This document shows, piece after piece, positions 19,662 to 29,452 of a stretch of DNA of 52,834 nucleotides. This DNA comes from Paracoccaceae bacterium (GTDB lineage: Bacteria > Pseudomonadota > Alphaproteobacteria > Rhodobacterales > Rhodobacteraceae). How positions within the stretch are numbered: the stretch's first letter is position 1; each line of letters starts with the position of its first letter. Under the pieces are notes generated by a model that saw only the letters and a program-made list of their open reading frames with translations, was not told where the DNA came from and did not search any database. The position numbers and the translations under genes are program-made. The DNA lies in assembly GCA_902631295.1 (NCBI GenBank), contig CACOXV010000011.1:1-52834 (forward strand), written 5' to 3'.

Positions 19662-20621
19662 TTAAATCGGCAATCTTCCTAATCGTTCTGTTAATAGACT
19701 GAAAAATTTATCAGAATCCAGGTCGCCAACAAAAAAAGTATTTGCTTTTCGATCTGTTACTCCCCACCAGTCTGCTACCGTCATGCCCAAGGTCAACTCT
19801 GATTTTGTTTCTATCTCAACATTTATATTTTTACCGGAAAAGATCTTTGGATCGATTAAATATGCTGTAACGCAGGGATCATGCAATGGAGCGGCCGATG
19901 AGCCGTACTTTTCTTTATCAAACCTTTCAAAAAAATCAGTCATCTCGGCAACTGCAATTCCAACAGGAGACTTCAGTTGACGGAACGCTTCGTTTCTTTT
20001 CTCTGTCACAAGTGCTTTGTGCGTTACATCTAGTGGCATTACTACCATGTCAATCCCAGCTTCGAAAACAATCTTTGCTGCATCAGGATCAACAAAAATA
20101 TTAAATTCCGCTGCGGGTGTGATATTTCCAACCTCAAAATATGCTCCGCCCATCAAAACAATTTTTTTTATTCTCGAAACAATTTTTGGCTGTTTTAAAA
20201 TTGCAGATGCGATATTAGTCAGTGGTCCCAAGGGACAAAGTGAAATAGTGTTTTTAGGCTCTTGCAGGATAGTGTCGATAATAAAGTCAACGCCATGTTT
20301 TTCTTGGAGCTTTATTTTGGGTTCGGGTAACTCCGGTCCATCAAGACCGGTTTTACCATGAACATGCTCCGCAGTAACAAGTTTTCTCTTCAATGGGCGA
20401 TCACAACCGGCATAAACCGGTATATCGGGTCTTCCTGCCAATTCACAAACGATCCGCGCATTTTTTTCGGTTAGAGAAAGTGGCACATTTCCCGCTACTG
20501 CTGTTATGCCCAAGACTTCGATTTCAACAGGGCTGGCAAGAGCAAGTAATATTGCTACTGCATCATCCTGTCCTGGATCTGTATCAATTATTATTTTTTG
20601 AGCACCCAACGTTATCTCCAA
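19662..20621 (-). CDS. Inosine/uridine-preferring nucleoside hydrolase
   Basis: Calcium-dependent hydrolase that splits ribonucleosides into base and ribose. The 319-residue protein has the hallmark IIDTDPGQDDA (11-21), which binds calcium, and a later HDPCVTAYL motif carrying the second acidic ligand and active-site histidine. It lies 7 bases after mazG and is probably cotranscribed with it; both act on nucleotides, mazG in sanitation and this enzyme in salvage. Base preference cannot be read from sequence. Confidence 0.92.
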   Translation of the reverse strand: MEITLGAQKIIIDTDPGQDDAVAILLALASPVEIEVLGITAVAGNVPLSLTEKNARIVCELAGRPDIPVYAGCDRPLKRKLVTAEHVHGKTGLDGPELPEPKIKLQEKHGVDFIIDTILQEPKNTISLCPLGPLTNIASAILKQPKIVSRIKKIVLMGGAYFEVGNITPAAEFNIFVDPDAAKIVFEAGIDMVVMPLDVTHKALVTEKRNEAFRQLKSPVGIAVAEMTDFFERFDKEKYGSSAAPLHDPCVTAYLIDPKIFSGKNINVEIETKSELTLGMTVADWWGVTDRKANTFFVGDLDSDKFFSLLTERLGRLPI

Positions 20622-20628
20622 AAATTAA

Positions 20629-21444
20629 TTAGGTCAGTATTTTCTTTGCTTTCTCCCATAAAAGATCCATCTCGCTTAACGATGAGTCTTTTGGGGATTT
20701 TCCTTTTTTTTCGAGCTCCATTTCAATGAATTCAAACCTTTTTTTAAATTTATTATTCGTTTTTTTTAACGCAACTTCTGCGTCTATATTAAAATGTCGG
20801 CCTAAATTTACAAAAGTAAAAAGTAAATCTCCATACTCTTCCTCTATGTGGGATTTATCCCCGCTTAATGCAGCTTCAGAAAGCTCATGAGCCTCCTCGA
20901 TAATCTTATCCAATACATTTTTGTAATTTGGCCAATCAAAACCAACGCGCGCCGCACGTTTTTGAAGCTTCGCTGCTCTTACCAACGCAGGTAGGTTGAG
21001 AGCCACGTCATCGAGTACTTTTCCTTGCTGTTTAGACTTTCTTTCTGCTGCTTTTATTTTTTCCCAATCTTCTACTTGTTGTTGTGAAGTTTTAACTTCT
21101 TGGGAATTGCCAAAGACATGTGGGTGCCGAGATACCATTTTTTCAGAAATCTCTTTAATGACATCCTGAAAATTAAAATATTCTTTTTCAGACGCTATCT
21201 GCGAGTGATAAATTGATTGTAATAGTAAATCTCCCAGTTCAGTTTTTAAACCCTCCCAGTCTTTTCTATCAATTGCATCTGCAACTTCATATGCCTCTTC
21301 TATGGTGTACTGGGAGATGCTCTCAAATGTTTGCTCTATATCCCAAGGGCAACCTTTTTCACGGTCTCTCAATGCGCGCATAATTTCAACTAAAGCCGCA
21401 ATATCTCCATGTCTTTCATTTATAATTTTCTCATTAAAAGGCAT
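20629..21444 (-). CDS. mazG: Nucleoside triphosphate pyrophosphohydrolase MazG
   Basis: Hydrolyses nucleoside triphosphates to monophosphates, cleaning the nucleotide pool. From ATG 21444 it has 271 residues (E. coli MazG has 263) with two MazG domains, each carrying acidic metal motifs (EEAYEVADAI with ELGDLLLQ, and EEAHELSEA with EEYGDLLFT). The open frame extends 56 codons upstream into the divergent amidohydrolase gene, but MPFNEKIINERHGDI is the expected start. Its promoter must share the 62-base gap before the M20 gene. Confidence 0.93.
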   Translation of the reverse strand: MPFNEKIINERHGDIAALVEIMRALRDREKGCPWDIEQTFESISQYTIEEAYEVADAIDRKDWEGLKTELGDLLLQSIYHSQIASEKEYFNFQDVIKEISEKMVSRHPHVFGNSQEVKTSQQQVEDWEKIKAAERKSKQQGKVLDDVALNLPALVRAAKLQKRAARVGFDWPNYKNVLDKIIEEAHELSEAALSGDKSHIEEEYGDLLFTFVNLGRHFNIDAEVALKKTNNKFKKRFEFIEMELEKKGKSPKDSSLSEMDLLWEKAKKILT

Positions 21445-21506
21445 TGCGTCCTCTTGGCTTTTTTTGTCTGATACACTTTGAACGTTTAAGTCAAAGGAGT
21501 CCAGAT

Positions 21507-22673
21507 ATGCCAATAGTGAATCGTATTGCTGCATTCGATGCTGACATGAAAAAATGGAGACGAAATATTCATCAAAATCCTGAGTTAGGTTTAGATTGTT
21601 ATGAGACCGCATCTTTTATTGAGGCTAGACTTCGCGAATTCGGCATTGAAGAAATTCATACCGGTATAGCTAAATCTGGTATTGTGGCTATCATAAATGG
21701 GAAGGTGGATGGCGACACAATAGGCTTGCGAGCAGATATTGATGCGCTTCCAATGACCGAAACAACAAAGCTTGAGTATGCTTCAGATAACGTGGGACTT
21801 ATGCACGCGTGTGGGCATGATGGTCATACAGCAATGCTTCTGGGTGCTGCTCGTTATTTAAGCGAAACAAGAAATTTTTCTGGTCGAGTTGCTTTAATAT
21901 TTCAGCCTGCTGAGGAAAATGAAGGCGGCGGTAGAATAATGGTTGAAGAAGGTATTTTGGACCGGTTCAATATAAAAAATGTATACGCTATTCATAACAC
22001 CCCTGACGTCGCATTAGGAAAATTTTATACTATGCCAGGACCAATTATGGCTGGAGCCGATAAATTTCATATTGATGTTGTTGGAGTGGGTGGTCACGGA
22101 GCTTATCCACATGAGACAAAGGATCCGATTACTGCCGCAATTGGAATTGCTCAAACGTTTCAAACAATTGTTTCCAGAAGCCGCGACCCGAACGATAAAC
22201 TAGTGGTATCCGTAACTCAGATCCATGCCGGGAGTACAGACAACGTCACACCGGAAAATGCTTATATTAATGGTACTGTGCGTACCTTTGATAAAAGAGT
22301 TCAAGATATGGTCATAAAAAGAATGGAGGAAATTGTGTCAGGACATTCACAGATTTTTGGACTTGAATGCAAATTACGTTATGAAAAAGGATACCCTCCG
22401 ACCATTAACAGTCCAGAAAACGTTAAAATAGCTGCACTTGCAGCCAAAGATATCTCAGGTGTCGATATGGTTGATGATAATGCAGGGCAGGAAATGGGAG
22501 CAGAGGACTTTTCTTATCTTTTAGAAAAAAGACCTGGGGCTTACTTATTCTTGGGTATTGGCGAGGCGGCGGGACTTCACAATACAAATTATGATTTTAA
22601 CGATGATGCTTCCGTTTACGGTGCATCATTTTTCGCGCGATTGGTTGAAATGTCACAGCCGCTAGGGAGATAA
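21507..22673 (+). CDS. M20 family amidohydrolase (hippurate/N-acyl-amino-acid hydrolase type)
   Basis: Zinc-dependent amidohydrolase that removes acyl or related groups from amino-acid derivatives. From ATG 21507 (AAAGGAGT 7 bases upstream) it has 388 residues. The family motifs are RRNIHQNPELG (18-28), RADIDALPM, HACGHDGHTAML (100-111) with the metal-ligand cysteine C102, and PAEENEGGG. A dimerisation domain occupies about 180-290. It lies just before an agmatinase-family gene, so an arginine- or guanidino-derived substrate is possible but not shown. Confidence 0.9.
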   Translation: MPIVNRIAAFDADMKKWRRNIHQNPELGLDCYETASFIEARLREFGIEEIHTGIAKSGIVAIINGKVDGDTIGLRADIDALPMTETTKLEYASDNVGLMHACGHDGHTAMLLGAARYLSETRNFSGRVALIFQPAEENEGGGRIMVEEGILDRFNIKNVYAIHNTPDVALGKFYTMPGPIMAGADKFHIDVVGVGGHGAYPHETKDPITAAIGIAQTFQTIVSRSRDPNDKLVVSVTQIHAGSTDNVTPENAYINGTVRTFDKRVQDMVIKRMEEIVSGHSQIFGLECKLRYEKGYPPTINSPENVKIAALAAKDISGVDMVDDNAGQEMGAEDFSYLLEKRPGAYLFLGIGEAAGLHNTNYDFNDDASVYGASFFARLVEMSQPLGR

Positions 22674-22675
22674 AA

Positions 22676-23656
22676 TTGGGTTTGAAAGATGCAAAAAACC
22701 AGGTAGATCAAGCATTTACAAGGGATAGCTACATTGGCCAGTCGTACGAAAATGCTTTCGGAGGCGCTAATTCATTCTTACGACTAAAATACAGTAAAGA
22801 CCTGAAGGATATTGACTTAGCAGTTACTGGAGTTCCCTTTGATCAAGCAGTTACTAATAGGCCAGGAGCTCGTTTTGGCCCAAGAGCAATAAGGGAGGCT
22901 TCAACTTTACAGCCATTTGATCCGATCTACGGATGGGATGGCTTCGATCCAATGTCAGAGCTGTCTATGGTTGATTATGGTGATATCGCTTATGACTATG
23001 CTAGGATAAGTCAATTTCCTGAGACGTTAGAGGAACACATTAGTGGCATATTAAATAAATGTAATGGATGTATTTCCTTGGGAGGCGATCATTTTATTTC
23101 GTATCCAATATTAAAAGCTTACAGAAAAAAGTTTGGAAAGCCGCTGGCCTTATTACAGTTTGATGCCCATTCTGATACATGGCCTGATGATGACATGGAT
23201 CGTATTGATCATGGTACGATGTTTTACAAAGCCGTGAAACAAGGATTAATTGATCCAAAAAGATCTGTTCAGGTTGGAATTAGAACACATAACTCTGATA
23301 CACTGGGTGTAAATATTATAGATTCGCGGGAAGTGTTCGAGATAGGCCCAAGTAAAACAGCAGATAAAATAAAATCTATTTTAGGGGATGATCCAACGTA
23401 TCTTACTTTTGACATTGATTGTTTGGATCCTGCATTTGCTCCGGGGACTGGTACGCCAGTGTGGGGTGGTTTATCTTCTATCCAAGCATCGATTATTTTA
23501 CGTGATCTTGCTGGGATCAATATGGTAGGTGGAGATGTCGTAGAGGTTTCGCCTCAATATGATGTTTCTGGGGCGACAGCGGTGGCTGGTGCTCATGCGG
23601 CCCATGAGCTAATCTGCCTCTGGGGGTGGAACAAAAGACGTAAGCCAAAATTATAA
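22676..23656 (+). CDS. Agmatinase family protein (ureohydrolase)
   Basis: Mn-dependent ureohydrolase that releases urea from agmatine or a similar guanidino compound. The 326-residue protein has all metal ligands: H139 (GGDH), D163, H165 and D167 (DAHSD), and D246 and D248 (DIDCLDPAFAPGTG). The start is TTG 22676, with AGGGAGA about 5 bases upstream overlapping the end of the M20 gene; no in-frame ATG is better placed. It is 2 bases from the M20 stop, so the two form an operon. Agmatinase versus guanidinobutyrase cannot be separated by eye. Confidence 0.9.
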   Translation: MGLKDAKNQVDQAFTRDSYIGQSYENAFGGANSFLRLKYSKDLKDIDLAVTGVPFDQAVTNRPGARFGPRAIREASTLQPFDPIYGWDGFDPMSELSMVDYGDIAYDYARISQFPETLEEHISGILNKCNGCISLGGDHFISYPILKAYRKKFGKPLALLQFDAHSDTWPDDDMDRIDHGTMFYKAVKQGLIDPKRSVQVGIRTHNSDTLGVNIIDSREVFEIGPSKTADKIKSILGDDPTYLTFDIDCLDPAFAPGTGTPVWGGLSSIQASIILRDLAGINMVGGDVVEVSPQYDVSGATAVAGAHAAHELICLWGWNKRRKPKL

Positions 23657-23716
23657 ATAAGAAAAATTTTTAAATAATAATCGACGAGTTATGTACTTGA
23701 CGGAAAAATATAATAG

Positions 23717-24787
23717 ATGAATGAAATACTTATGTTGCCAATTGATCGACTTGACCAAATTGTATCGCGCTTTCAGTTTTTAGAAGCAAAATTAAATGAA
23801 GAACTATCTGGTGCAGATATAGCAAAAATATCTCGTGAATATTCTGAATTACGTCCGGTGGTAGATGAAATCAGTGATTATAAATGCCTATTAAACGCTC
23901 TGAAAGAAGCAGAGGAATTACTTGCTGATCCTGATATGAAGGCTTTGGCTGAGGACGAAGTCGCTAAATTAAAAATAGAAATACCAAAAACAGAACAAAG
24001 CCTGCAGTTGTCATTACTTCCGAAAGATGCGGCAGATGCTCGTCCTGCAATTTTAGAGATTCGGCCTGGAACTGGAGGTGAAGAAGCGGCGCTGTTCGCT
24101 AGTAACCTGCTGAGGATGTATCAGCGATATGCTGAGGTAAATAATTGGTCGTTCGACATGATTGAAGAGCAGCAAACTGAGCTTGGCGGAATTAAAGAAG
24201 TAGTTGCCAATATTAGGGGTGACGGAGTGTTCGCGCGTTTAAAGTATGAAAGTGGCGTTCACAGAGTACAAAGGGTTCCAGAAACTGAAAGTGGGGGAAG
24301 AATACATACTTCAGCTGCGACGGTTGCCGTATTACCTGAGGCTGAGGATGTAGATGTGGAAATAAATAGTAGCGACTTGCGGATAGATACAATGAGAAGT
24401 TCTGGGGCAGGGGGTCAGCATGTAAATACAACAGATTCTGCTGTCCGTATCACTCATTTACCAACTGGCATAGTCGTTACAAGTTCTGAAAAATCTCAGC
24501 ATAGAAATCGCGAGATAGCGCTCCAGGTTTTAAAAACTCGATTATTTGATTTAGAGCGACAGCGTGTTGATAGTGAGAGATCAGAGAACCGAAAACTTCA
24601 GGTTGGATCTGGAGATAGATCGGAAAGGATTAGAACCTATAATTACCCTCAAGGACGAATGACAGATCACAGAATTAATCTTACTCTATATAAGTTAGAT
24701 CAAATTCTTAGTGGTGACTTAGATGAAATAATCGATGCACTTTCAGCAGATGCTCAGGCAAAAATGCTTGCAGAAATAAACGAATGA
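23717..24787 (+). CDS. prfA: Peptide chain release factor 1
   Basis: Releases the polypeptide at UAA and UAG stop codons. The 356-residue protein has the peptidyl-hydrolysis motif GGQ (232-234) and, in place of the usual PAT/PVT, the stop-codon tripeptide PET (188-190) in [10 protein letters not shown]. It starts at ATG 23717; MLPIDRL at 23732 is a second in-frame ATG. The prmC start overlaps its stop by 4 bases, matching their roles, since PrmC methylates the GGQ glutamine. Confidence 0.96.
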   Translation: MNEILMLPIDRLDQIVSRFQFLEAKLNEELSGADIAKISREYSELRPVVDEISDYKCLLNALKEAEELLADPDMKALAEDEVAKLKIEIPKTEQSLQLSLLPKDAADARPAILEIRPGTGGEEAALFASNLLRMYQRYAEVNNWSFDMIEEQQTELGGIKEVVANIRGDGVFARLKYESGVHRVQRVPETESGGRIHTSAATVAVLPEAEDVDVEINSSDLRIDTMRSSGAGGQHVNTTDSAVRITHLPTGIVVTSSEKSQHRNREIALQVLKTRLFDLERQRVDSERSENRKLQVGSGDRSERIRTYNYPQGRMTDHRINLTLYKLDQILSGDLDEIIDALSADAQAKMLAEINE

Positions 24788-25614
24788 CAGTGCAAGAGCT
24801 ATTAACTGTAAGTCAAGCAAAATTACGTGAATGCGGTATAAGCGATCCCGTAAGAGACGCTCGCTTGCTTTTGGCAGACTGTTTAGAGTTAAGGACCCAG
24901 AACCTTAACTTGCTTGATGATAGCTGCATATCTGAAATTAAAATCTCTAAGTTTTGGAGAATGATAAACGAGCGTTGTAAAAGAAAGCCAGTGGCTAAAA
25001 TTCTGGGTTATCGCTCATTTTGGGGTAGAGACTTTGAAATTAATGAAAATGTGTTGGATCCTCGTGGGGATACGGAAACTCTGATCGAATTAATATTAGA
25101 TTGTAATTTTGATAATATGCTAGAACTGGGCACTGGAAGTGGCGCTATTGCCATTACAGTACTAGCTGAGCGCCCGGAGGTAACTTGTGTTGCCACGGAT
25201 ATATCTCAGTATGCTCTAAATACTGCTAGGACAAATTCAAAAAGGCATGGCGTAGAGAGCCGTTTAAAATTATTATATTCTAACTGGTTTGACAAAATTT
25301 CGGGAAGTTTTGATATAATTGTCTCTAATCCTCCTTATATTTCTTCCAAAGAGTATGCTCAGCTAAGTGCAGAAGTGGTAAAATATGACCCAAAGATATC
25401 GCTAACGCTTGGCGGCGATGGATTGGAAGCTTATCGTGAAATTTTATCACAGGCTATAGAAAAATTGAGTAAAAATGGGCATATTTTTCTGGAAATAGGA
25501 TACACACAAGCAAATGCTGTAGGGCATTTGTTTAGAGAAGCTGGGTTTCAACAAATTAAGGTCCATAAAGACCTGGGTTCAAGAGATCGGGTTATATCTG
25601 CAAAAGCATCTTAA
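24784..25614 (+). CDS. prmC: Release-factor glutamine methyltransferase
   Basis: SAM-dependent N5-glutamine methyltransferase that modifies the GGQ motif of RF1 and RF2. The 276-residue protein has the SAM motif [12 protein letters not shown] and the catalytic SNPPY motif. The N-terminal helical domain (about 1-90) contacts the release factor. It is translationally coupled to prfA (ATGA overlap). Confidence 0.95.
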   Translation: MTVQELLTVSQAKLRECGISDPVRDARLLLADCLELRTQNLNLLDDSCISEIKISKFWRMINERCKRKPVAKILGYRSFWGRDFEINENVLDPRGDTETLIELILDCNFDNMLELGTGSGAIAITVLAERPEVTCVATDISQYALNTARTNSKRHGVESRLKLLYSNWFDKISGSFDIIVSNPPYISSKEYAQLSAEVVKYDPKISLTLGGDGLEAYREILSQAIEKLSKNGHIFLEIGYTQANAVGHLFREAGFQQIKVHKDLGSRDRVISAKAS

Positions 25615-25811
25615 GGTTCATTTTGATCATATAAGATAGTTTTTGTTGAAAGTTCTATATTTTAGCTTGAAAGTAGATTAGGTATTGTTGTACATACTAA
25701 AGAAATAATGCGAATAATGGCATTTTAATAAATCCATACATCAGATAATTACTTCTCATATAGACACTGATGTAATGTATGACCAAGCAAAAATAGGGCT
25801 GGACAGCTTAG

Positions 25812-26399
25812 ATGAGATCAACAAAATCACGCTCGCGTTCTAACAAGAACCGAAATCGTTCGGTAGGTAATATTATTAACCGCGTCTTTGATAGTTCTGG
25901 GCCGGAGGGTAAGGTTCGCGGAACCCCACAACAAATTATTGACAAATACAACCAATTGGCGAGAGACTCACAGTTGTCGAACGATAGGGTTTCGACTGAA
26001 AATTTTCAACAACACGCTGAGCATTACGTTAGACTTTTATCAGAAGCCCAGCGGGAGCTGGATGCTCGCAGAGAACAGCAGGATCGAGAAAATAAAGAGC
26101 GTAATGCAGAGCGAGACAGGGATAGGCAGTTGAGATCGTCCTCGGATAATGATGTACTTGAAACTTCAAGTGCTGTTGAAACGAGTGCTGAAAATAATGC
26201 AGCGGAAGCACACGCCAGTGGCCATGAGCCTGCAAATGAGCAGTTTAGTGAATTTGACGGTACTGACCACCCTGCGAAGAAAAATAGAAATAACAAGTCG
26301 CGTAATGGCAGGGGGCGAAGGCGCGATGAAAATAATGAAAAAGATGTTTCTGTTGAGGTTTCACGTGAAGATATTTCATCTATTGAAGCCGCTGAATAG
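25812..26399 (+). CDS. DUF4167 domain protein
   Basis: Protein of unknown function, common in Alphaproteobacteria next to prmC. The 195-residue protein begins with a very basic Arg/Ser/Asn stretch (1-16), then the DUF4167 region (about 17-80: NRVFDSSGPEGKVRG and the stretch leading to HAEHYVRLL), then a low-complexity Arg/Glu/Gln tail and an acidic, Asn/Lys-rich C-terminus. The basic ends suggest nucleic-acid binding, but this is inference. It has its own 197-base upstream gap, in which no clear promoter is seen. Confidence 0.85.
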   Translation: MRSTKSRSRSNKNRNRSVGNIINRVFDSSGPEGKVRGTPQQIIDKYNQLARDSQLSNDRVSTENFQQHAEHYVRLLSEAQRELDARREQQDRENKERNAERDRDRQLRSSSDNDVLETSSAVETSAENNAAEAHASGHEPANEQFSEFDGTDHPAKKNRNNKSRNGRGRRRDENNEKDVSVEVSREDISSIEAAE

Positions 26400-26428
26400 T
26401 AACTATTGAAAAACTTAATTTATATATC

Positions 26429-27262
26429 TTAAGCCCGAACTAAGATTTGAGCCATTAAGCAAAACTCTTGTATTGTCACGTTTTCTGCCCTTTTAGTTGG
26501 TACTACACCTGCAGCTAAAAGGCCTTCCTCAACATTTTTAAAATGACCTTTCAATGCTCTTCTTAGCATCTTTCTACGCTGATTAAATGCTTTTGAGACC
26601 ACAAATTCTAACTTGTTTACTTCAGCTGGAAATCTTGGCTCTTTCAGTGCCTCAAAATGTACAACAGTACTTTCAACTTTTGGTGAAGGCGTAAAAGAAG
26701 TGGCTGGAATATTAAATGCTATTTTTGTATTACATCGCCACTGAGCAATCACAGACAATCGACCGTATGCTTTGCTTCCTGGACTTGCAACTATTCTATT
26801 TGCTACTTCTTTTTGGAACATTAATGTCATGCTCTGCCAGAAAGACGGCCACGTTGTTGAGTTTAACCATCTTACCAAAAGCTCTGTCCCAATGTTGTAT
26901 GGTAAATTTGCAATAATTTGAACTGGCTGAGTTAAGTATTGTCTTAAATCAGTAGACAGAGCATCACCTTGAACAATTTCCAATTTTCCAGGAAATAGTG
27001 TTTTAATTTCCTCTAGTGCGGCTATGCAACGTGTGTCTTTTTCGATTGCAACTACCTTTCTCGCACCTTCGTTGAGAAGACTTCTAGTCAAGCCACCTGG
27101 TCCTGGTCCGATTTCCAAGACATCAGACTGTTCTAAGTTACCGGCATAGCGTGCAATTTTTGATGTGAGGTTGAGATCAAATAAAAAATTTTGCCCTAAA
27201 GATTTTTTTGCGCTGAGTTTGTATTTTGAAATAATATCTTTAAGCGGTGGAAGTGTTTCCAT
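26429..27262 (-). CDS. rsmA: 16S rRNA dimethyladenosine transferase
   Basis: Dimethylates two adenines in the 3'-terminal hairpin of 16S rRNA during 30S assembly. The 277-residue protein has the N-terminal KKSLGQNFLFD motif, SAM motif VLEIGPGPGGLT, the catalytic NLPYNIG motif and the C-terminal SKAFNQRRKMLRRALK region. It follows pdxA by 4 bases in the lpt cluster and converges with the DUF4167 gene. Confidence 0.96.
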   Translation of the reverse strand: METLPPLKDIISKYKLSAKKSLGQNFLFDLNLTSKIARYAGNLEQSDVLEIGPGPGGLTRSLLNEGARKVVAIEKDTRCIAALEEIKTLFPGKLEIVQGDALSTDLRQYLTQPVQIIANLPYNIGTELLVRWLNSTTWPSFWQSMTLMFQKEVANRIVASPGSKAYGRLSVIAQWRCNTKIAFNIPATSFTPSPKVESTVVHFEALKEPRFPAEVNKLEFVVSKAFNQRRKMLRRALKGHFKNVEEGLLAAGVVPTKRAENVTIQEFCLMAQILVRA

Positions 27263-27266
27263 TCCA

Positions 27267-28229
27267 TTACTTTCGAGTAAGTGATGCCGCCATCTTTATG
27301 GCGTTTACGGTTGAAGTCTCATTTGCTGCATTTTGTCCTGCAAGATCAAAGGCCGTACCATGATCTGGAGAAGTCCGTATAAAAGATAATCCTAAAGTTA
27401 TATTTACCCCTTCATCAAAACCAATTGTTTTTAGTGGAACGAGGGCCTGATCATGATACATCGTTATGGCCACATCGTATTTTGCCCTCGCATCTGGATG
27501 AAACATAGTGTCAGCAGATAATGGGCCTATAATATTAATTTTTCCTTCCAAATCACGTATTACTGGAATTATTATTTTTTCTTCTTCATCTCCTAGCTGT
27601 CCGTTTTCTCCAGCATGGGGGTTTAATCCGGAAATAGCTAAAATAGGCTCTGAAATACCGAATTTTTCTTTCATAGCAGCGTTTGTAATTTTTATAGTCT
27701 CCGTAAGGAGTTTTTTTGAAATTCGGTTTGGTACATCTTTTAGTGGAATATGGGTGGTCAATGGGACTACTTTTAACTTTGAGCAAGCCAGCATCATTAC
27801 TGGATTATCGATAGCATCCAAATTTGCTAAAAATTCAGTATGTCCTTTATATGGGAAATTCGCACCGGACATCAAAACATTTTTGTTTATTGGGCATGTG
27901 CATAAGGCTTTTGCTTCATTGGTTTTAACTAGGCTCACAGCCCTTTTTATTACCTTTATAACATCAGCTGCATTTTCGGGCTGATGTTGACCAACTTTTA
28001 TCGGATGAGCGAATTTATGAATTAAAATTGGCAATGCATCGCCAAAAACTTTTGAAGCTTGATCTGGATGCTCTATCTGTTGCCATGGGATGTTACTATC
28101 AGGCAAATGAAGAGGGTCTCCAATCCAAAAGAATTCATTTAAGGGATTTTTTTTTAGACAAATCCATGCCTTTTGTACTATTTCTGGCCCAATACCCGAG
28201 GGATCACCACAAGTAATTACGATAGTCAT
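27267..28229 (-). CDS. pdxA: 4-hydroxythreonine-4-phosphate dehydrogenase
   Basis: NAD-dependent enzyme of the DXP-dependent pyridoxal phosphate pathway. The 320-residue protein begins with TCGDPSGIGPEIV and has the metal-ligand histidines in YKGHTEFL, TTHIPLKDVP and MYHDQAL; the last precedes the C-terminal GLSFIRTSPDHGTAFDLAG motif. The start overlaps the surA stop by 4 bases. Confidence 0.95.
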   Translation of the reverse strand: MTIVITCGDPSGIGPEIVQKAWICLKKNPLNEFFWIGDPLHLPDSNIPWQQIEHPDQASKVFGDALPILIHKFAHPIKVGQHQPENAADVIKVIKRAVSLVKTNEAKALCTCPINKNVLMSGANFPYKGHTEFLANLDAIDNPVMMLACSKLKVVPLTTHIPLKDVPNRISKKLLTETIKITNAAMKEKFGISEPILAISGLNPHAGENGQLGDEEEKIIIPVIRDLEGKINIIGPLSADTMFHPDARAKYDVAITMYHDQALVPLKTIGFDEGVNITLGLSFIRTSPDHGTAFDLAGQNAANETSTVNAIKMAASLTRK

Positions 28230-29431
28230 TTAATGACTATCCTTGCGTTATCTTTTAAAGTTTCCAAAAGGTTTCTTGCTAAGTATTTCAGACGTGTATT
28301 TTGAAGAACGTTTTTGTTATTTTCAATTGATTTTATTGTTGAATTTTCTTGATAATTTCGTTCACACAGAATCACCAATTTTAATTTCTCCTCATCGATA
28401 ATTATTTTTGATTCATTTGAGTCTAATTTCGCAAGTACAGCGGCAATAGAGGCTGGTATTACCTCAGAAAACTGTTTTCTTCTGATTAAAGTAAATTCGA
28501 TTTGATCTCCAATTATCGCCGGCAAATCACTACAATTTTGAAATTTATTTTTAATGTCTTCTAATGATTTTAATTTTAATAGATTTGAATTTACTGTAAT
28601 AAAATCTAAAAATTCAGCTTCCACTTTCTCGTCTTGATTTTCCCGTATATCTCTCAATTGGAATAATGCTAGTGCCTTTGGCAACCTTATTGGCTCGGAC
28701 ACTTCTCCAGGTGATAATGCAAAAATTATGGGTTTTATAATTTCTGGCAACGTATCAAAGTTTTGCCATTTTATTTTACCACCTACGGCGGCCGTTGGCG
28801 CCTTTGAATAATTTCGAGCAGCATTTGAAAACTCCTCTATACTTTTAATTTTTTTCAGCTGATTGGCGATACTTGCTTTTTCTTTAATATCGTGGCTAGA
28901 GAATGGGATAATTATTTCAGTCAACAATACTTGAACTGTATCTTCATATTTCGCAATGCTTTTTGATCTTGTAAATTGAAGGTTAGAGATTTTAGATTGC
29001 GCACCAAATTTTTTCTTCACTAACTTTTGCCAAATTACTTCCGTCTCAACATAGGATCTAAAAGTATCTGAATAAATTCCAACTTTTTTTAACTCTGTTA
29101 TGAATTCGTCTACCGATAAATTTGCTCTTGATGCAAAACGTTTTAGTGCATCTTCAAGCTCGACATCAGTCACGATTATATTTAATTTTTCTGCCTCACT
29201 TTGCTTTAAACGCTCCTCAATAAGTTGTGTCTTGGCGAGCTGATTGTAGTTACCAGGAAAATTTAGGGTTGATAAAAATTTAGCCCTTTGATCAAATTCA
29301 AATTTTGTAATGACCGTATTATTTACTTGAATTGCAGGCGCGAATATTGAGTTGTTTTGAGCTTTGCTTTTGGAGAGACCAATAATGCAAAAAATAAATA
29401 TACTGGTTAGTAGAATTTTATTTAGCACCAT
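28226..29431 (-). CDS. surA: SurA-like periplasmic chaperone / peptidyl-prolyl isomerase
   Basis: Periplasmic chaperone for outer-membrane proteins such as LptD. The 401-residue protein has a signal peptide (residues 1 to about 24, hydrophobic core LLTSIFIFCIIGL), a SurA N-terminal helical region with NTVITKFEFDQRA near 37, and a parvulin-type region (about 165-270; GGKIKWQNFDTLP and LSPGEVSEPIRLP). It lies directly between lptD and pdxA, the conserved context that supports SurA over generic parvulins. The C-terminal third is poorly conserved. Confidence 0.85.
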   Translation of the reverse strand: MVLNKILLTSIFIFCIIGLSKSKAQNNSIFAPAIQVNNTVITKFEFDQRAKFLSTLNFPGNYNQLAKTQLIEERLKQSEAEKLNIIVTDVELEDALKRFASRANLSVDEFITELKKVGIYSDTFRSYVETEVIWQKLVKKKFGAQSKISNLQFTRSKSIAKYEDTVQVLLTEIIIPFSSHDIKEKASIANQLKKIKSIEEFSNAARNYSKAPTAAVGGKIKWQNFDTLPEIIKPIIFALSPGEVSEPIRLPKALALFQLRDIRENQDEKVEAEFLDFITVNSNLLKLKSLEDIKNKFQNCSDLPAIIGDQIEFTLIRRKQFSEVIPASIAAVLAKLDSNESKIIIDEEKLKLVILCERNYQENSTIKSIENNKNVLQNTRLKYLARNLLETLKDNARIVIK

Positions 29432-29452
29432 CGAAGCACCTAATTAGTGTGA

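Noticed and set aside
27508-27984. Long reverse-strand frame opposite pdxA
   Set aside because: A shadow of the pdxA coding sequence with no family resemblance.
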